This document shows, one piece after another, positions 23,241 to 31,859 of a stretch of 64,000 bases of DNA (positions within the stretch are counted from its first letter, which is position 1; the number at the start of each line of letters is the position of its first letter). A program made the position numbers and the translations under genes. The DNA is from Caprella mutica (Eukaryota > Arthropoda > Malacostraca > Amphipoda > Caprellidae), in assembly GCA_947561585.1 (NCBI GenBank), contig CANNZV010002559.1, positions 29,233 through 93,232 of the forward strand, read 5' to 3'. The notes below the pieces were generated by a model. The model did no database searches and had not been told where the DNA came from. It saw only the letters and a list, made by a program, of their open reading frames with translations.

Positions 23241-23815
23241 GGTATGCGCTCTGTGAATGCCTGTCATCTAGTTATTTATTGTATTTGTAGTTACATAATA
23301 TATATGATATATTTTTATACTCCAGATAAACAAATATTACAAGCATATATTAATCATGAATAGAACGCAACTTGCATGACGTCACACCTATAACATTTAC
23401 GTAAACAGGTAGAACAAAATTGTATCAAGTTTAAAATTTAATGGTTTATGTTTATGAACAAATGTGAATTATTTTAGTAACTATATATAGACACTCAATA
23501 GTGCTATTTTTCATTATGGAATGGAATTTTAAGGGGTGCGCAGATATTCGCCCCTCTCGCGCGCAAGAATCGCCCCATCAAGAACGATTTCAATTGCGCA
23601 CTGCTTTCATCAATAAATCATATTGTATTAATGCTAAATTTTTTCCTTTGGAAGGTGTATTGAAGGTCTTAGAGCTGTTCTTCATGTCAAATATTAATCG
23701 TTTATCTTGAAAAACTAAGTTGCAACACTAAAAAAATATTAGTGTGCAAGATTCACACCTCCCGGCTCTGCCACTTTTATAAAAGCGGGGTGCAAATGAA
23801 GCGGGACCTGCCTGT
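23241..23815. other. Intergenic with GGGGCGAAT-word fragment
   Basis: At 23534-23572 the words GCGCAGATATTCGCCCC and GCGCAAGAATCGCCCC recur, the inverse of those at 8196-8213 and 8813-8830. A 69-codon frame (23501-23710) covers them but looks incidental. The remainder is AT-rich. Confidence 0.45.
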
Positions 23816-23819
23816 AAAA

Positions 23820-23935
23820 TAAATCTATTTATCATTCGTGTAAAAGTAAAAAAATGGATAAACTTATTATAGAAACGTTTATATACTTCAGAAAACAATT
23901 AATATCTTAACCCTTTATAATGACGCGATAAATGA
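23820..23935 (+). repeat. Dispersed repeat family B, partial copy
   Basis: Shares AATAGAAACGTTTATATACTT and AACAATTAATATCT-type text with 38045-38140 and 61985-62080. Only the first ~110 bp are recognisable here. Confidence 0.6.
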
Positions 23936-24054
23936 ATAGGTCTCCGATTTTGATGAAACCACTTGTGAGTTATCTTTAAGAGATTAAAAGTATGAAAAAA
24001 AGTGTTCGTATGTTTATTCACAGCTTAGTTGCTGAATAAAAGGTTGTGATTTAT

Positions 24055-25100
24055 GGGTGTAGGCTGATTTTTCGAATATAAATTGGCCGAAACTAATTTT
24101 TCCGAAAACTAATTCGCAGAAACGGATTTTCCGAATACGTGTTTGCCGAATCCCAAATTTGCCGAAAACCAATTTTCCAAAATACGGATTTGCCGAAGGA
24201 CAATTTTTCCGAATGGTGAATTTGTCGAAAATAAAATTTAATGTAATTAAAAGAACATTCTGTGGAACTTTGTAGTTTTCATCATTATATCTTATGCATT
24301 TAAAACACATTTCTTATATGAATAGGACATTGCTATTACTATGTTAATTTGTGTTCCGTTAATTGGCATTAATCAATGTTTTTAACTGAAACAAATTTTA
24401 TTCATGCAAGTGACATTACAGTTGAAGTCAAAGGTATATTGGGAAGATATAAACATAACTAATAATTATTTTATTCATTTTTAACAATTTTATATTCTAA
24501 ACGCAATAAATGGAATAAATATTAATATCTCAGCCACAACAACCTGTATGGAATACTATTAACAACTGAATCCAAAATATGAATCCCGTGCTTGTGAATG
24601 CTTTACATGGCGTATTTATACAAAGAATTTTAGTTAAGTAATCACACAAAGTTGTTTACATTTATTGTTTATTTAACTCGCAATGATATACATATATCAT
24701 TCCTGCATTAAAACAAAGCAGTATATATGGATAATTCACAAAAAAAATAATAAACACGTTATAGTAACACACATTCTAAAAACAAGCGAAACGCTTAAAT
24801 GAATGAAATATAATACTGACTGAACAAAGTTTGAACGTCTTAAAAATAAGAACAAAGACAAAGAATCATTTAGTGGTACAAAGATTAACAGTTAGAGATA
24901 AAATAATTAAAAGATCAATTTTAGTGTAACTAAGGGTCATCATTTCGTTTCTTTTCTGTAACTTTTTTTATATTTTTACATTTGGTTTTAAATAAGTCTT
25001 TCGATAAATTTGACTTTCAGCGAATTTTTGTTTCGGCAAATCTGTTTTCGACAAATTTGGGTTTCGACAAATTCGTATTCGGAAAATCTGCCGGATACCG
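24055..25100. mobile_element. Foldback element, TTTGCCGAA word arms
   Basis: The left arm (24055-24220) repeats words such as TTTGCCGAA, TTTTCCGAA and ATTCGCAGAA about every 14-18 nt. The right arm (24995-25100) holds the inverse words TTCGGCAAAT, TTTCGACAAATT and TTCGGAAAATC. The outer termini GGGTGTAGGC and GCCGGATACCG pair imperfectly. Flanking octamers TGATTTAT (24047-24054) and TGATTCAT (25101-25108) are a target duplication with one mismatch. The interior has no gene. An 8-bp duplication suggests a hAT- or P-like transposase acts on it, which is inference. Confidence 0.8.
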
Positions 25101-25199
25101 TGATTCATATGATCAAGCAAATTTAAAATTGCAATAATATCGATATGAATAGAATTGAATGGATGTACCTTATCATTATAAAAGTTTTATTTTAAAATA

Positions 25200-25602
25200 T
25201 TTATTCATAAAATTCAACGTTTCGACTATTTATAGTCATCTTCAGGATCTGAAATATAAAATAATTTACTTTTTGCTTCTATACATTAAGTTTTTTTTAC
25301 AATCAACAATAGTTTTCCTAAAAAAATACAACTAAAATAAATGCAGATCAAATTAATTTGTACATACATATATGATGAGATTAAAACAAGAAACTAAAAA
25401 TTAAAGAGCAGGTATTTAAAAACAGTGTATGTTACTAGTTAAATGACTAAACGTACTATAGCCTAGAAAGTAGCCTAAGAAAAAAAAAATGAACATCAAA
25501 AATATAATTTATTTTCTATGCGTTGAAAAGATGGGATTACAAAAAGAAAGAAAAAAAAACAGAATAAAAAAATGAGGAGGGAGAAAGGGGATAATAACTG
25601 TT
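25200..25602 (-). mobile_element. 3' region of minus-strand Penelope-like copy
   Basis: This non-coding AT-rich sequence follows, in the minus-strand sense, the stop of the GIY-YIG frame at 25603. It contains the hammerhead core at 25219-25245. Orientation and position agree with the terminal pLTR-like parts of Penelope elements, which often carry hammerhead motifs. Confidence 0.55.
25210..25250 (-). ncRNA. Hammerhead ribozyme core (Penelope-associated)
   Basis: On the minus strand the order is CTGAAGA (25239-25245), a stem-loop GACTATAAATAGTC (stem GACTA with TAGTC, loop TAAA), then GAAAC (25219-25223). This reproduces the invariant hammerhead core CUGANGA, stem II, GAAAC. Stem III and the cleavage triplet are not clear, as expected for the short stem III of Penelope-type hammerheads or for a decayed copy. 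The family link is established knowledge; activity is not shown. Confidence 0.6.
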
Positions 25603-25997
25603 TTATCTATTGATTATTGAAAGTGGGAAGGCAGTTTGCATGGAATTTGCATTTAATTTATGAATATATAATGATTCTAAAATGCGTAATTCTATTGATT
25701 TATTGCATTGGTTTATGATGGCAAACTGGTTGAGTGAGATGGGAGAGCCACATGTTTCTGTGTGGAATCTTTTTTGTGATGCTGATGGGTTGCTGAATCT
25801 ATTGCCTGTGCAATGACTGCGTCCAGCATGCTCGGAGCTCCGCAAAATTAGTGAACGCGTGGTGGATCCCACTTATTCAGATGAACAGCGTTCACAACCG
25901 AATTTGTAGATGACGGAGCTATGAACAGCTTTTGGTAGAACATCTTTATATCGAAAAAAGGAATGTATTTTAAAATTATTAATTAAAATGATATAGA
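25603..25997 (-). pseudogene. Penelope-like GIY-YIG domain, minus copy
   Basis: The minus-strand frame reads VVNAVHLNK, TTRSLILRSSEHAGRSHCTG and ends with LNQFAIINQCNKSIELRILESLYIHK. This fits the GIY-YIG endonuclease region at the C-terminus of Penelope-like elements (T-R-L..R..EH.G, then catalytic ILES). The upstream part corresponds to 26597-26720 of the plus copy in inverse orientation. It is cut off at 25997-25998, where the plus-strand RT fragment begins, so its own RT is missing. Confidence 0.75.
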
Positions 25998-26783
25998 AGA
26001 AGATACATGGACGATATTTTTTTACTTTTTGACAATCAAATTCAAGCTACTCAATTTCGTAATTATCTTAACTTGCCGCATTCTAATATAAATTTTACAT
26101 CAGAATATGAAACTACTTTCAAATTGCCCGTCTTAGATACCCTGATAAGTAAAAACAATAACCAGTTCCAGTCTGCAGTCTATAGAAAAAGCATTTTCTC
26201 AGGTTTAGGTTTACATTTATTGTATTTTAGTTTAGTTCATTTCGTTTTAAAATCAATGCCATAAAGACTTTATTATATAGAGCGTACAATATTTGTTCAG
26301 ACTATTTCATTCATCAGAAAGAGCTAGAGTTTTTAAAATAATATTTTATAAAGGAAAAGGATATTTATTGAAAATAAAATGATTACATAAAAAAAAGAAT
26401 GGTTTCCCCTTGAAATTAATAGAATCAAACATTGGAATTTTTTTAACCAAAAATATTCAAAATAATGCAGTCCATTTAAATAACAATACTAATGAATCCT
26501 TTTACTTTACACTGTCATATACGGGTCATCAATCAGAAAAACTGAAAAAAAAAATTATTTTTCACTTTAAATCAATATTTCAATAACTTCAACTTCAATA
26601 TCATTTTAATTAATAATTTTAAAATACATTCCTTTTTTCAATATAAAGATGTTCTACCAAAAGCTGTTCGTAGCTCCGTCATCTACAAATTCGGTTGTGA
26701 ACGCTGTTCATCTGAATACGTGGCATCCACCACGCATTCACTAATTGTACGGAGCTCCGAGCATGCTGGACGGGGAGGGCTCA
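25998..26783 (+). pseudogene. Penelope-like RT and partial GIY-YIG, plus copy
   Basis: RYMDDIFLLFD carries the RT active-site YxDD motif (M for the variable residue). It is followed by NINFTSEYE, LPVLDTLI and SAVYRKSIFSGLGLH, all typical of Penelope RT. The frame closes at 26264, and stops follow in the thumb region. At 26650-26770 a new open stretch reads VLPKAVRSSVIYKFGCERC, ASTTHSLIVRSSEHAGR, the start of the GIY-YIG domain. The remainder is replaced by word-repeat DNA after 26783. Both ends are truncated. Confidence 0.8.
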
Positions 26784-27215
26784 ATTTAGGGTATTATATT
26801 TTGGGGAAACCAATTTGGAAACGATCATTTTGTAGTAATATTTTTAGAAAACTATGCAAAAGCAGTAATATTTTTTGGAAAAGACAGATTAGGGCAAAAA
26901 CCATTAGGAAACACATAATTACGATTATCATAAAATGGTAGAAAATTATTAAAGTTAAAACACTTTGAGGTAAATTATTATGAAACAAATTATTTAGGAA
27001 ATATACAATTTAGAAAATACTTACTAGGAGTAATTTTTTTCGAAAAATTAAAATAGACTAATATTATTAGAGATAAAATATTTTGATTACAGCGAAAATG
27101 AGGTAAAACTAACTAGGAAACGTCCATTTAGCCGTAAACTACTTTGGAAACTACTTCTTTGGGAACGTCCAGAATGGTAGAATGCATTTTGGTAGAGTGT
27201 ATTTTGGTGTAAAAT
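26784..27215. repeat. TTTGGAAAC / TTAGGAAAC word repeat
   Basis: Phrases such as TTTGGAAAC, TTAGGAAAC, TTTGGTAGA and ACTTTGGAAACTAC recur about every 12-20 nt throughout. The sequence begins exactly where the Penelope copy ends. It looks like another degenerate word-repeat array. No paired inverse arm or target duplication was identified. Confidence 0.5.
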
Positions 27216-27941
27216 ACTAGATGGCTATTGGCTTGACGTCATTGATTACGCAATCAAAGAATAGAACCAATCACAGAGTATGATTTTCTAGTATCATTTA
27301 AACAGAGTTTTTTGATATTTTTATTATACTACAAACTAAATAATGAATATACATAAATTTTTTCTAACTTAATTATAATTTTCATAAGTTGTATAAGCTT
27401 TAAAGACAATTAAAGCAAAGATGTTGGTTGATTGACCACGCCCACTCAGACCCAGTGGGCAGTGAACAATAAAGTATAAACATTTAGTAGTTACCTTAAC
27501 TTGATGGTAGGTGCAATTACGTGTCGTTCAATTCTTTGATAGAGCTCGCAAGTTTCATCCAGCTTGCTTGTTATATTTTTAATTTTGCAACCTTTAATTT
27601 CTTTTGTAGTGTCTAGTTAATTAAAATCATCAGGAAATAATTTGTAACTACTAAAGAACACTGAGTAGGTAGCTATATGGTGTGTTCATTGATCGTTAAT
27701 CAATAATAGGTTGATATAGCTACGGACGGTGGTAAGCTAGCTACGGTGCTACCTACCTAGGTTCATAACGTTAAATTTAATTATCAATAATAAATTTGAT
27801 TAGGTAGTAACTAGCGTGAAGTTAGTTGTGAACTAGGTACCTACTGCCAAATTAAATTTGTCATCAATTATAATAAGGGTAGGCAAGTTCCGAATTATCG
27901 CTCGGTTTTCGTTTCACATCTTCGAACTTTGAAGGTAGGCG
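27216..27941. other. Intergenic, no gene supported
   Basis: Contains a weak palindrome GCCCACT..AGTGGGC near 27429-27461 and repeated AGGTAC/GTAGCTA words at 27660-27850. No coding frame is supported. Confidence 0.4.
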
Positions 27942-27949
27942 ATACGTAT

Positions 27950-28439
27950 CTAAAAGCTGAGCGGCGCACACCAGAACGGCGCACCAGATTACGGCGCACC
28001 ACTGTACATTCTATTAGATAGGTACCTAATTCTAATTGTCGTATCAAATTCATGTCTGACGCCTGACGGTACCTGAAGGCTGAATCCAATGTTTATACTA
28101 CACAGTTTAATTATTCGATTGAGATGTTTAATTTGGAATAGAAAATAAAATTCATCATAGAAAACTGTATTTGTAATTTTATGGGGTAACTATTGTAAAC
28201 TTCCAGTCTGAGGTGTAAATAAAAACTTATCAGTTAGCCGTTAGGTAGATGTATCGGGGGGCGTGCCGCCCCCCGAACCCCCCTGCCAGGTCATTAAACA
28301 ATCATGAAGTGTGCAGAACAACAAACTACCGGATACAACACACTACATAACAGTTTTTCACATTAAGGTCATTAATAGAAAGTACAGTGGTGCGCCGTAT
28401 TGTAGTGCGTCGTAATGTGGTGCGCCGCTCAGCTTTTAG
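27950..28439. mobile_element. Foldback element, GGCGCACC word arms, 8-bp TSD
   Basis: Both ends have arms of about 65 bp in which GGCGCACC (right arm GGTGCGCC) recurs three times with CAGAA/CAGATTA spacers. The outer repeat is CTAAAAGCTGAGCGGCGCAC. Flanking octamers ATACGTAT (27942-27949) and ATACTTAT (28440-28447) form a target duplication with one change. The interior contains a G/C palindrome (near 28254-28275) and CTGCCAGGTCATTAAACAAT, which recurs at 31722 and, inverted, near 32110-32135. Non-autonomous; the 8-bp duplication fits hAT- or P-like transposition. Confidence 0.85.
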
Positions 28440-28470
28440 ATACTTATGAGGTAGGCGGTAGTCGGTAGCC

Positions 28471-28732
28471 GCCAGTCTGCAGAATTCGTCTCTTCTCCCG
28501 CAGAGATTTTAATTTGAGAGACAGTTACTCTCTGACTCTCAGTAGCAGATTCAGAATCTCCTGCATCTAAATTAATGGTAACATAGGAATTAATTCAAAA
28601 TCTCCCGCAGCTAAATTAATGGTAACATAGGAATTAATTCAAGATCTCCCGCAGTGATCTCAAATTTCTAAAATTCTATCTAAAACTCCCTCAGAGAGTC
28701 TTAGAAAAATGTTCCATATTCTGCAGACTGGC
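28471..28732. mobile_element. Foldback MITE, CTCCCGCAG words, copy 1
   Basis: Termini GCCAGTCTGCAGAAT and ATTCTGCAGACTGGC are exact inverses. Flanks CGGTAGCC (28463-28470) and CGGTAGGT (28733-28740) share six of eight bases. Inside, AATCTCCCGCAG recurs with the spacer CTAAATTAATGGTAACATAG duplicated. An inverted copy lies at 29751-30011. Confidence 0.8.
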
Positions 28733-28867
28733 CGGTAGGTAGTTCACTAGTCTGCAGAATATGGGGCATTTTTAACATTTTCTGTGCAAACAATCTTTAA
28801 TTTCCTCCTGTATTTACATATATTTTACTGAGAACAGAAGCCAAAATAGAGGATTTCTTGGAGAACG

Positions 28868-29067
28868 CCATGTTTCAGATGCTGGAAAATTGTAAGCCAA
28901 TTTCTGAGCCAAGCCAATTTGGCTCAATTACTGAAGATTTCAAGCCAAAATTACTATGGGAACATAGGAATTAATTCAAAATTTAAAGCCAATTAGACAT
29001 ATCTGAGTTTTGACCTTTTGAAATCTAAGCCAATTAATTGGCTTTAACTGACATACTCTGTAACATG
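28868..29067. mobile_element. Foldback MITE, AAGCCAATT words, copy 1
   Basis: Begins CCATGTTTCAGA and ends TCTGTAACATG. Flanking GGAGAACG and GGAGAACA match at seven of eight bases. AAGCCAATT, GAGCCAAG and GGCTTTAA/GGCTCAAT words recur in both orientations. A close relative sits at 47887-48108, with a more decayed one around 30085-30300. Confidence 0.75.
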
Positions 29068-29187
29068 GGAGAACAGTTTACCAGTTATTTCCTGCAGGCA
29101 CTAAATAATTAGTATTTTCTTTTAATTGGTACCTACCTATCAGTGATGCCTAGGTTTCCTAGCTACCAATTTGAATAAAGATTAAAT

Positions 29188-29400
29188 AGGGTCATGCAGG
29201 TAAATTGCGGCCCACTAACAACAAAACATCATAGCTTCAAAACACATGCAAAGCCTAAATTAATAAGTTATAGCATGCACTGTGCTTCTTTTGATAGCTA
29301 TGCAACATTTTAATGTAATTTCGATTCAGAATATTTTAGAGACTCTCTTGAAAGGACCGCAATTAAAAATTAAAGGGCCGAAATTTACCTGTGTGACCCT
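29188..29400. mobile_element. Foldback MITE, AGGGTCA termini, copy 1
   Basis: Termini AGGGTCATGCAGGTAAATTG and the inverse (ATTTACCTGTGTGACCCT) are followed inward by GCGGCCC/GGGCCG. The element abuts a second of the same family (29411-29697) with 10 bp between. Target duplication is not clear. Confidence 0.7.
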
Positions 29401-29410
29401 AATCAGTATT

Positions 29411-29697
29411 AGGGTCACGCAGCCTGCAGGTAAATTGCGGCCCTTTAATTTTTAATTGTGGCCATCTCTAGTCTTGACGCTCATTAAAAACATAGTAATA
29501 TGTGACATTTTCATGTAACTTTGGTTCAAAAAGTTTTAGACTCTCTTGAGAATCAAGAGAGTCTAAAACATTTTGAACCAAAGTTACATGAAAATGTCAC
29601 ATATTACTTTGTTTTTAATGAGTATTTTGAAGCTATGACATTTTTGTTGTTAAAGGCTGCAGTTAGTTAGTGGGCCGCAATCTACCTGCGTGACTCT
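29411..29697. mobile_element. Foldback MITE, AGGGTCA termini, copy 2 (palindrome)
   Basis: It has the same family termini as 29188-29400. Its core is a long near-perfect palindrome with arms at 29480-29549 and 29553-29622, 70 nt each with about two mismatches and a 3-nt spacer. Confidence 0.75.
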
Positions 29698-29750
29698 AGG
29701 TTCCATATATAGTTTTTTTAATAGGAATGAAGATGTGAAACCGTCCGTCG

Positions 29751-30011
29751 ACCAGTCTGCAGAATATGGAACATTTTTCCAAGACTCTGCGGGAGTTTTT
29801 GATTGAATTTTTAGAAATTGGAGATCTCTGCGGGAGATCTTGAATTAATTCCTATGTTACCATTAATTTAGCTGCGAGAGATTTTGAATTAATTCCTATG
29901 TTACCATTAATTTAGCTGCGGGAGATTCTGAATCTGCTACTGAGAGTCAGAGAGTAACTGTCTCTCAAATTAAAATCTCTGTGGGAGAAGAGACACATTC
30001 TGCAGACTGGC
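29751..30011. mobile_element. Foldback MITE, CTCCCGCAG words, inverted copy 2
   Basis: This is the inverse of 28471-28732 along its length, with ends CCAGTCTGCAGAAT and ATTCTGCAGACTGGC. The internal words read CTGCGGGAGAT in this orientation. Confidence 0.8.
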
Positions 30012-30084
30012 CGGGCGTCCGATAATTCTGAACTTACCCTACTAATTTGATTTAGCCTATATAAGGTAGATACCTAACTTATAT

Positions 30085-30300
30085 TTATATTTCAGAGTCT
30101 GGGAAGTTATAAGCCAATTTTGAGCCAATGTCTCAAAAATTCTAAGCCAGTCAAATTTTGGCTCATTTTTTGAATATTTCAAGCCAAAATTAACATAGGA
30201 ATTTATTCAAAATTGAAGCCTAATTAGATATATCTGGCTCCTGAGTAGGTAGGTATTGAACTTTTGAAATTTAAGCCAATTAACCTTAGAACCTATAGGC
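30085..30300. repeat. AAGCCAATT-word repeat, decayed copy
   Basis: Words AAGCCAATTTTGAGCCAA, TTTTGGCTCA and TTTAAGCCAATTAA recur, as in 28868-29067 and 47887-48108. The terminal CCATG repeats are not preserved. Confidence 0.6.
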
Positions 30301-30534
30301 CACTGTTGAAAAAATGGTGATTTCTGATGGGTTAAATCATTTAATCACTCTCTGTTGGAGTTTACTAAACCTAAAAGGACAATAATAAATTAATGGGAAG
30401 TTGGGAACTGTTTAATTAGCAGCATTTAGACACAAAAGTTCATCTGTTAGCTTAAGGTATTTTTTTGGTAGCATCCAAACTTACCATGTTAATACTGGCT
30501 TGAAATTTCCAAAAATGAGTCAAAATTTGATTGG

Positions 30535-31599
30535 CCCATATTTCAAAGTGTAGATAAAGTTGCCAGTATATTGGTGACTTTGGAGAGTGAGAGGTCAAAT
30601 AAGTTGAAATCCAATGCTGTAAATAACTCATAAAATACTAATAGGCTCAAGAGATTATAGATAAGCTTAAAAATGTAAAATCTTCACACTAGCCTTGAAG
30701 CACTAGTAAAACGAAGCTACTGTAAGTAATTTAGTCTTCACACTAGGAAGTCATATAGCTTCTTTGAAGTATCTTAAAGGTGCCAGGCCTCAGGCCTGTC
30801 GGCGACCTTAATCGTTTTCTCACAAACCTGGCGACTTTCCTGGGGCAGGAAAGTTGCCAGTTTAGTGAGAGAATGATTCAGGTCACCACCTTTAAGATAC
30901 TCTATCACATTTCATGCAATGTGACCTGCCAGTGGGTCACATATTTTTTTTTTTTAAATAGAAGATCTAAACTTTTTCTCAAACTAATATCTCTTTCAAA
31001 TGTGTATATTTATATCCTAAAGAACGATATAAGTATGTACAAATTTGCCACTTTTGTGGAGTGATATTATACTGATACAAGTGGAAAAACTTGTAAATAG
31101 CAAGTTAATTGCTCATAAAATAGTCTGAAGAGCTAAATAAGCATCAGACATGAAGAATAAGTGTTAAAATCTTCACTGAGAAGTGAAATTTCTACTTTAA
31201 AGTATCTTAAAATGTGGCGACCTCAATCCAATTTTTCACTAATCTGGCAACTTTCCTGTCTCACTTTGAAACATGGATTTTTAAAAGTAGACTTTTCCAT
31301 GTTTTATGTACAATTGTACATAAAACATGGAAAAGTCTACTAATAAAAATTTCTATTTTTTTGTCATAAATAAACTGAAATTATGACAGTTAAAGCTGTT
31401 ACAGGGAATGTGTTACAGAACAAAATTTGACTTCCTAGTGAAGATTTTACACTTGAAAACATTCTTTGGCTTCATGTGTATCTCTTGAGCCTATTAGTGT
31501 TTTAAGTTATTTACATGGTTTTTCAATTTATTTGGCCTCTCACTCTTCAAAATTGCAAATATAGCTACTGGCAACTTTATCCCCACTTTGAAATATGGG
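30535..31599. mobile_element. Large foldback element, TTGCCAG words
   Basis: Outer termini CCCATATTTCAAAG and CTTTGAAATATGGG are exact inverses. Further in, both ends share AAAGTTGCCAGTA, the CTCTCACTC/GAGTGAGAG boxes and the TAATAGGCTCAAGAGAT boxes. Nested within it are a hairpin at about 30771-30900 (arms TATCTTAAAGGTG) and a perfect 56-bp palindrome at 31286-31341. The 94-codon frame at 30780-31064 is an accident of this repeat DNA. Confidence 0.75.
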
Positions 31600-31704
31600 G
31601 CATCCTGGCGTGGCTCAGAACTTTTGGGAAAGTTTGTTCAAAAATTGGCTTGCAGTTTGCCATCCTCTGAAACCTGGTACCTAACTAGTTAAATAATGTT
31701 CATA

Positions 31705-31859
31705 ACCCCTCATATCCTCCTGCCAGGTCATTAAACAATGATGAAGTGTGCAGTACAACAAACTACGTACCACTCTTTTATGTTGAGACCATTAATTGAA
31801 AGTTCATTAGTGCGCCGTGTTGTAATACTCGCTAATGTGGTGCGCCGCTCAGCTTTTAG
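31705..31859. repeat. Partial copy of GGCGCACC foldback
   Basis: Carries CTGCCAGGTCATTAAACAAT (31722), AAGTGTGCAG and the right arm GTGGTGCGCCGCTCAGCTTT ending at about 31859. It matches the right half of 27950-28439. A further inverted fragment (ATTGTTTAATGACCTGGCA) lies near 32116-32134. Confidence 0.75.

Noticed and set aside
30780..31064. 94-codon plus-strand frame
   Set aside because: It lies wholly inside the foldback element 30535-31599 and covers its inner hairpin.
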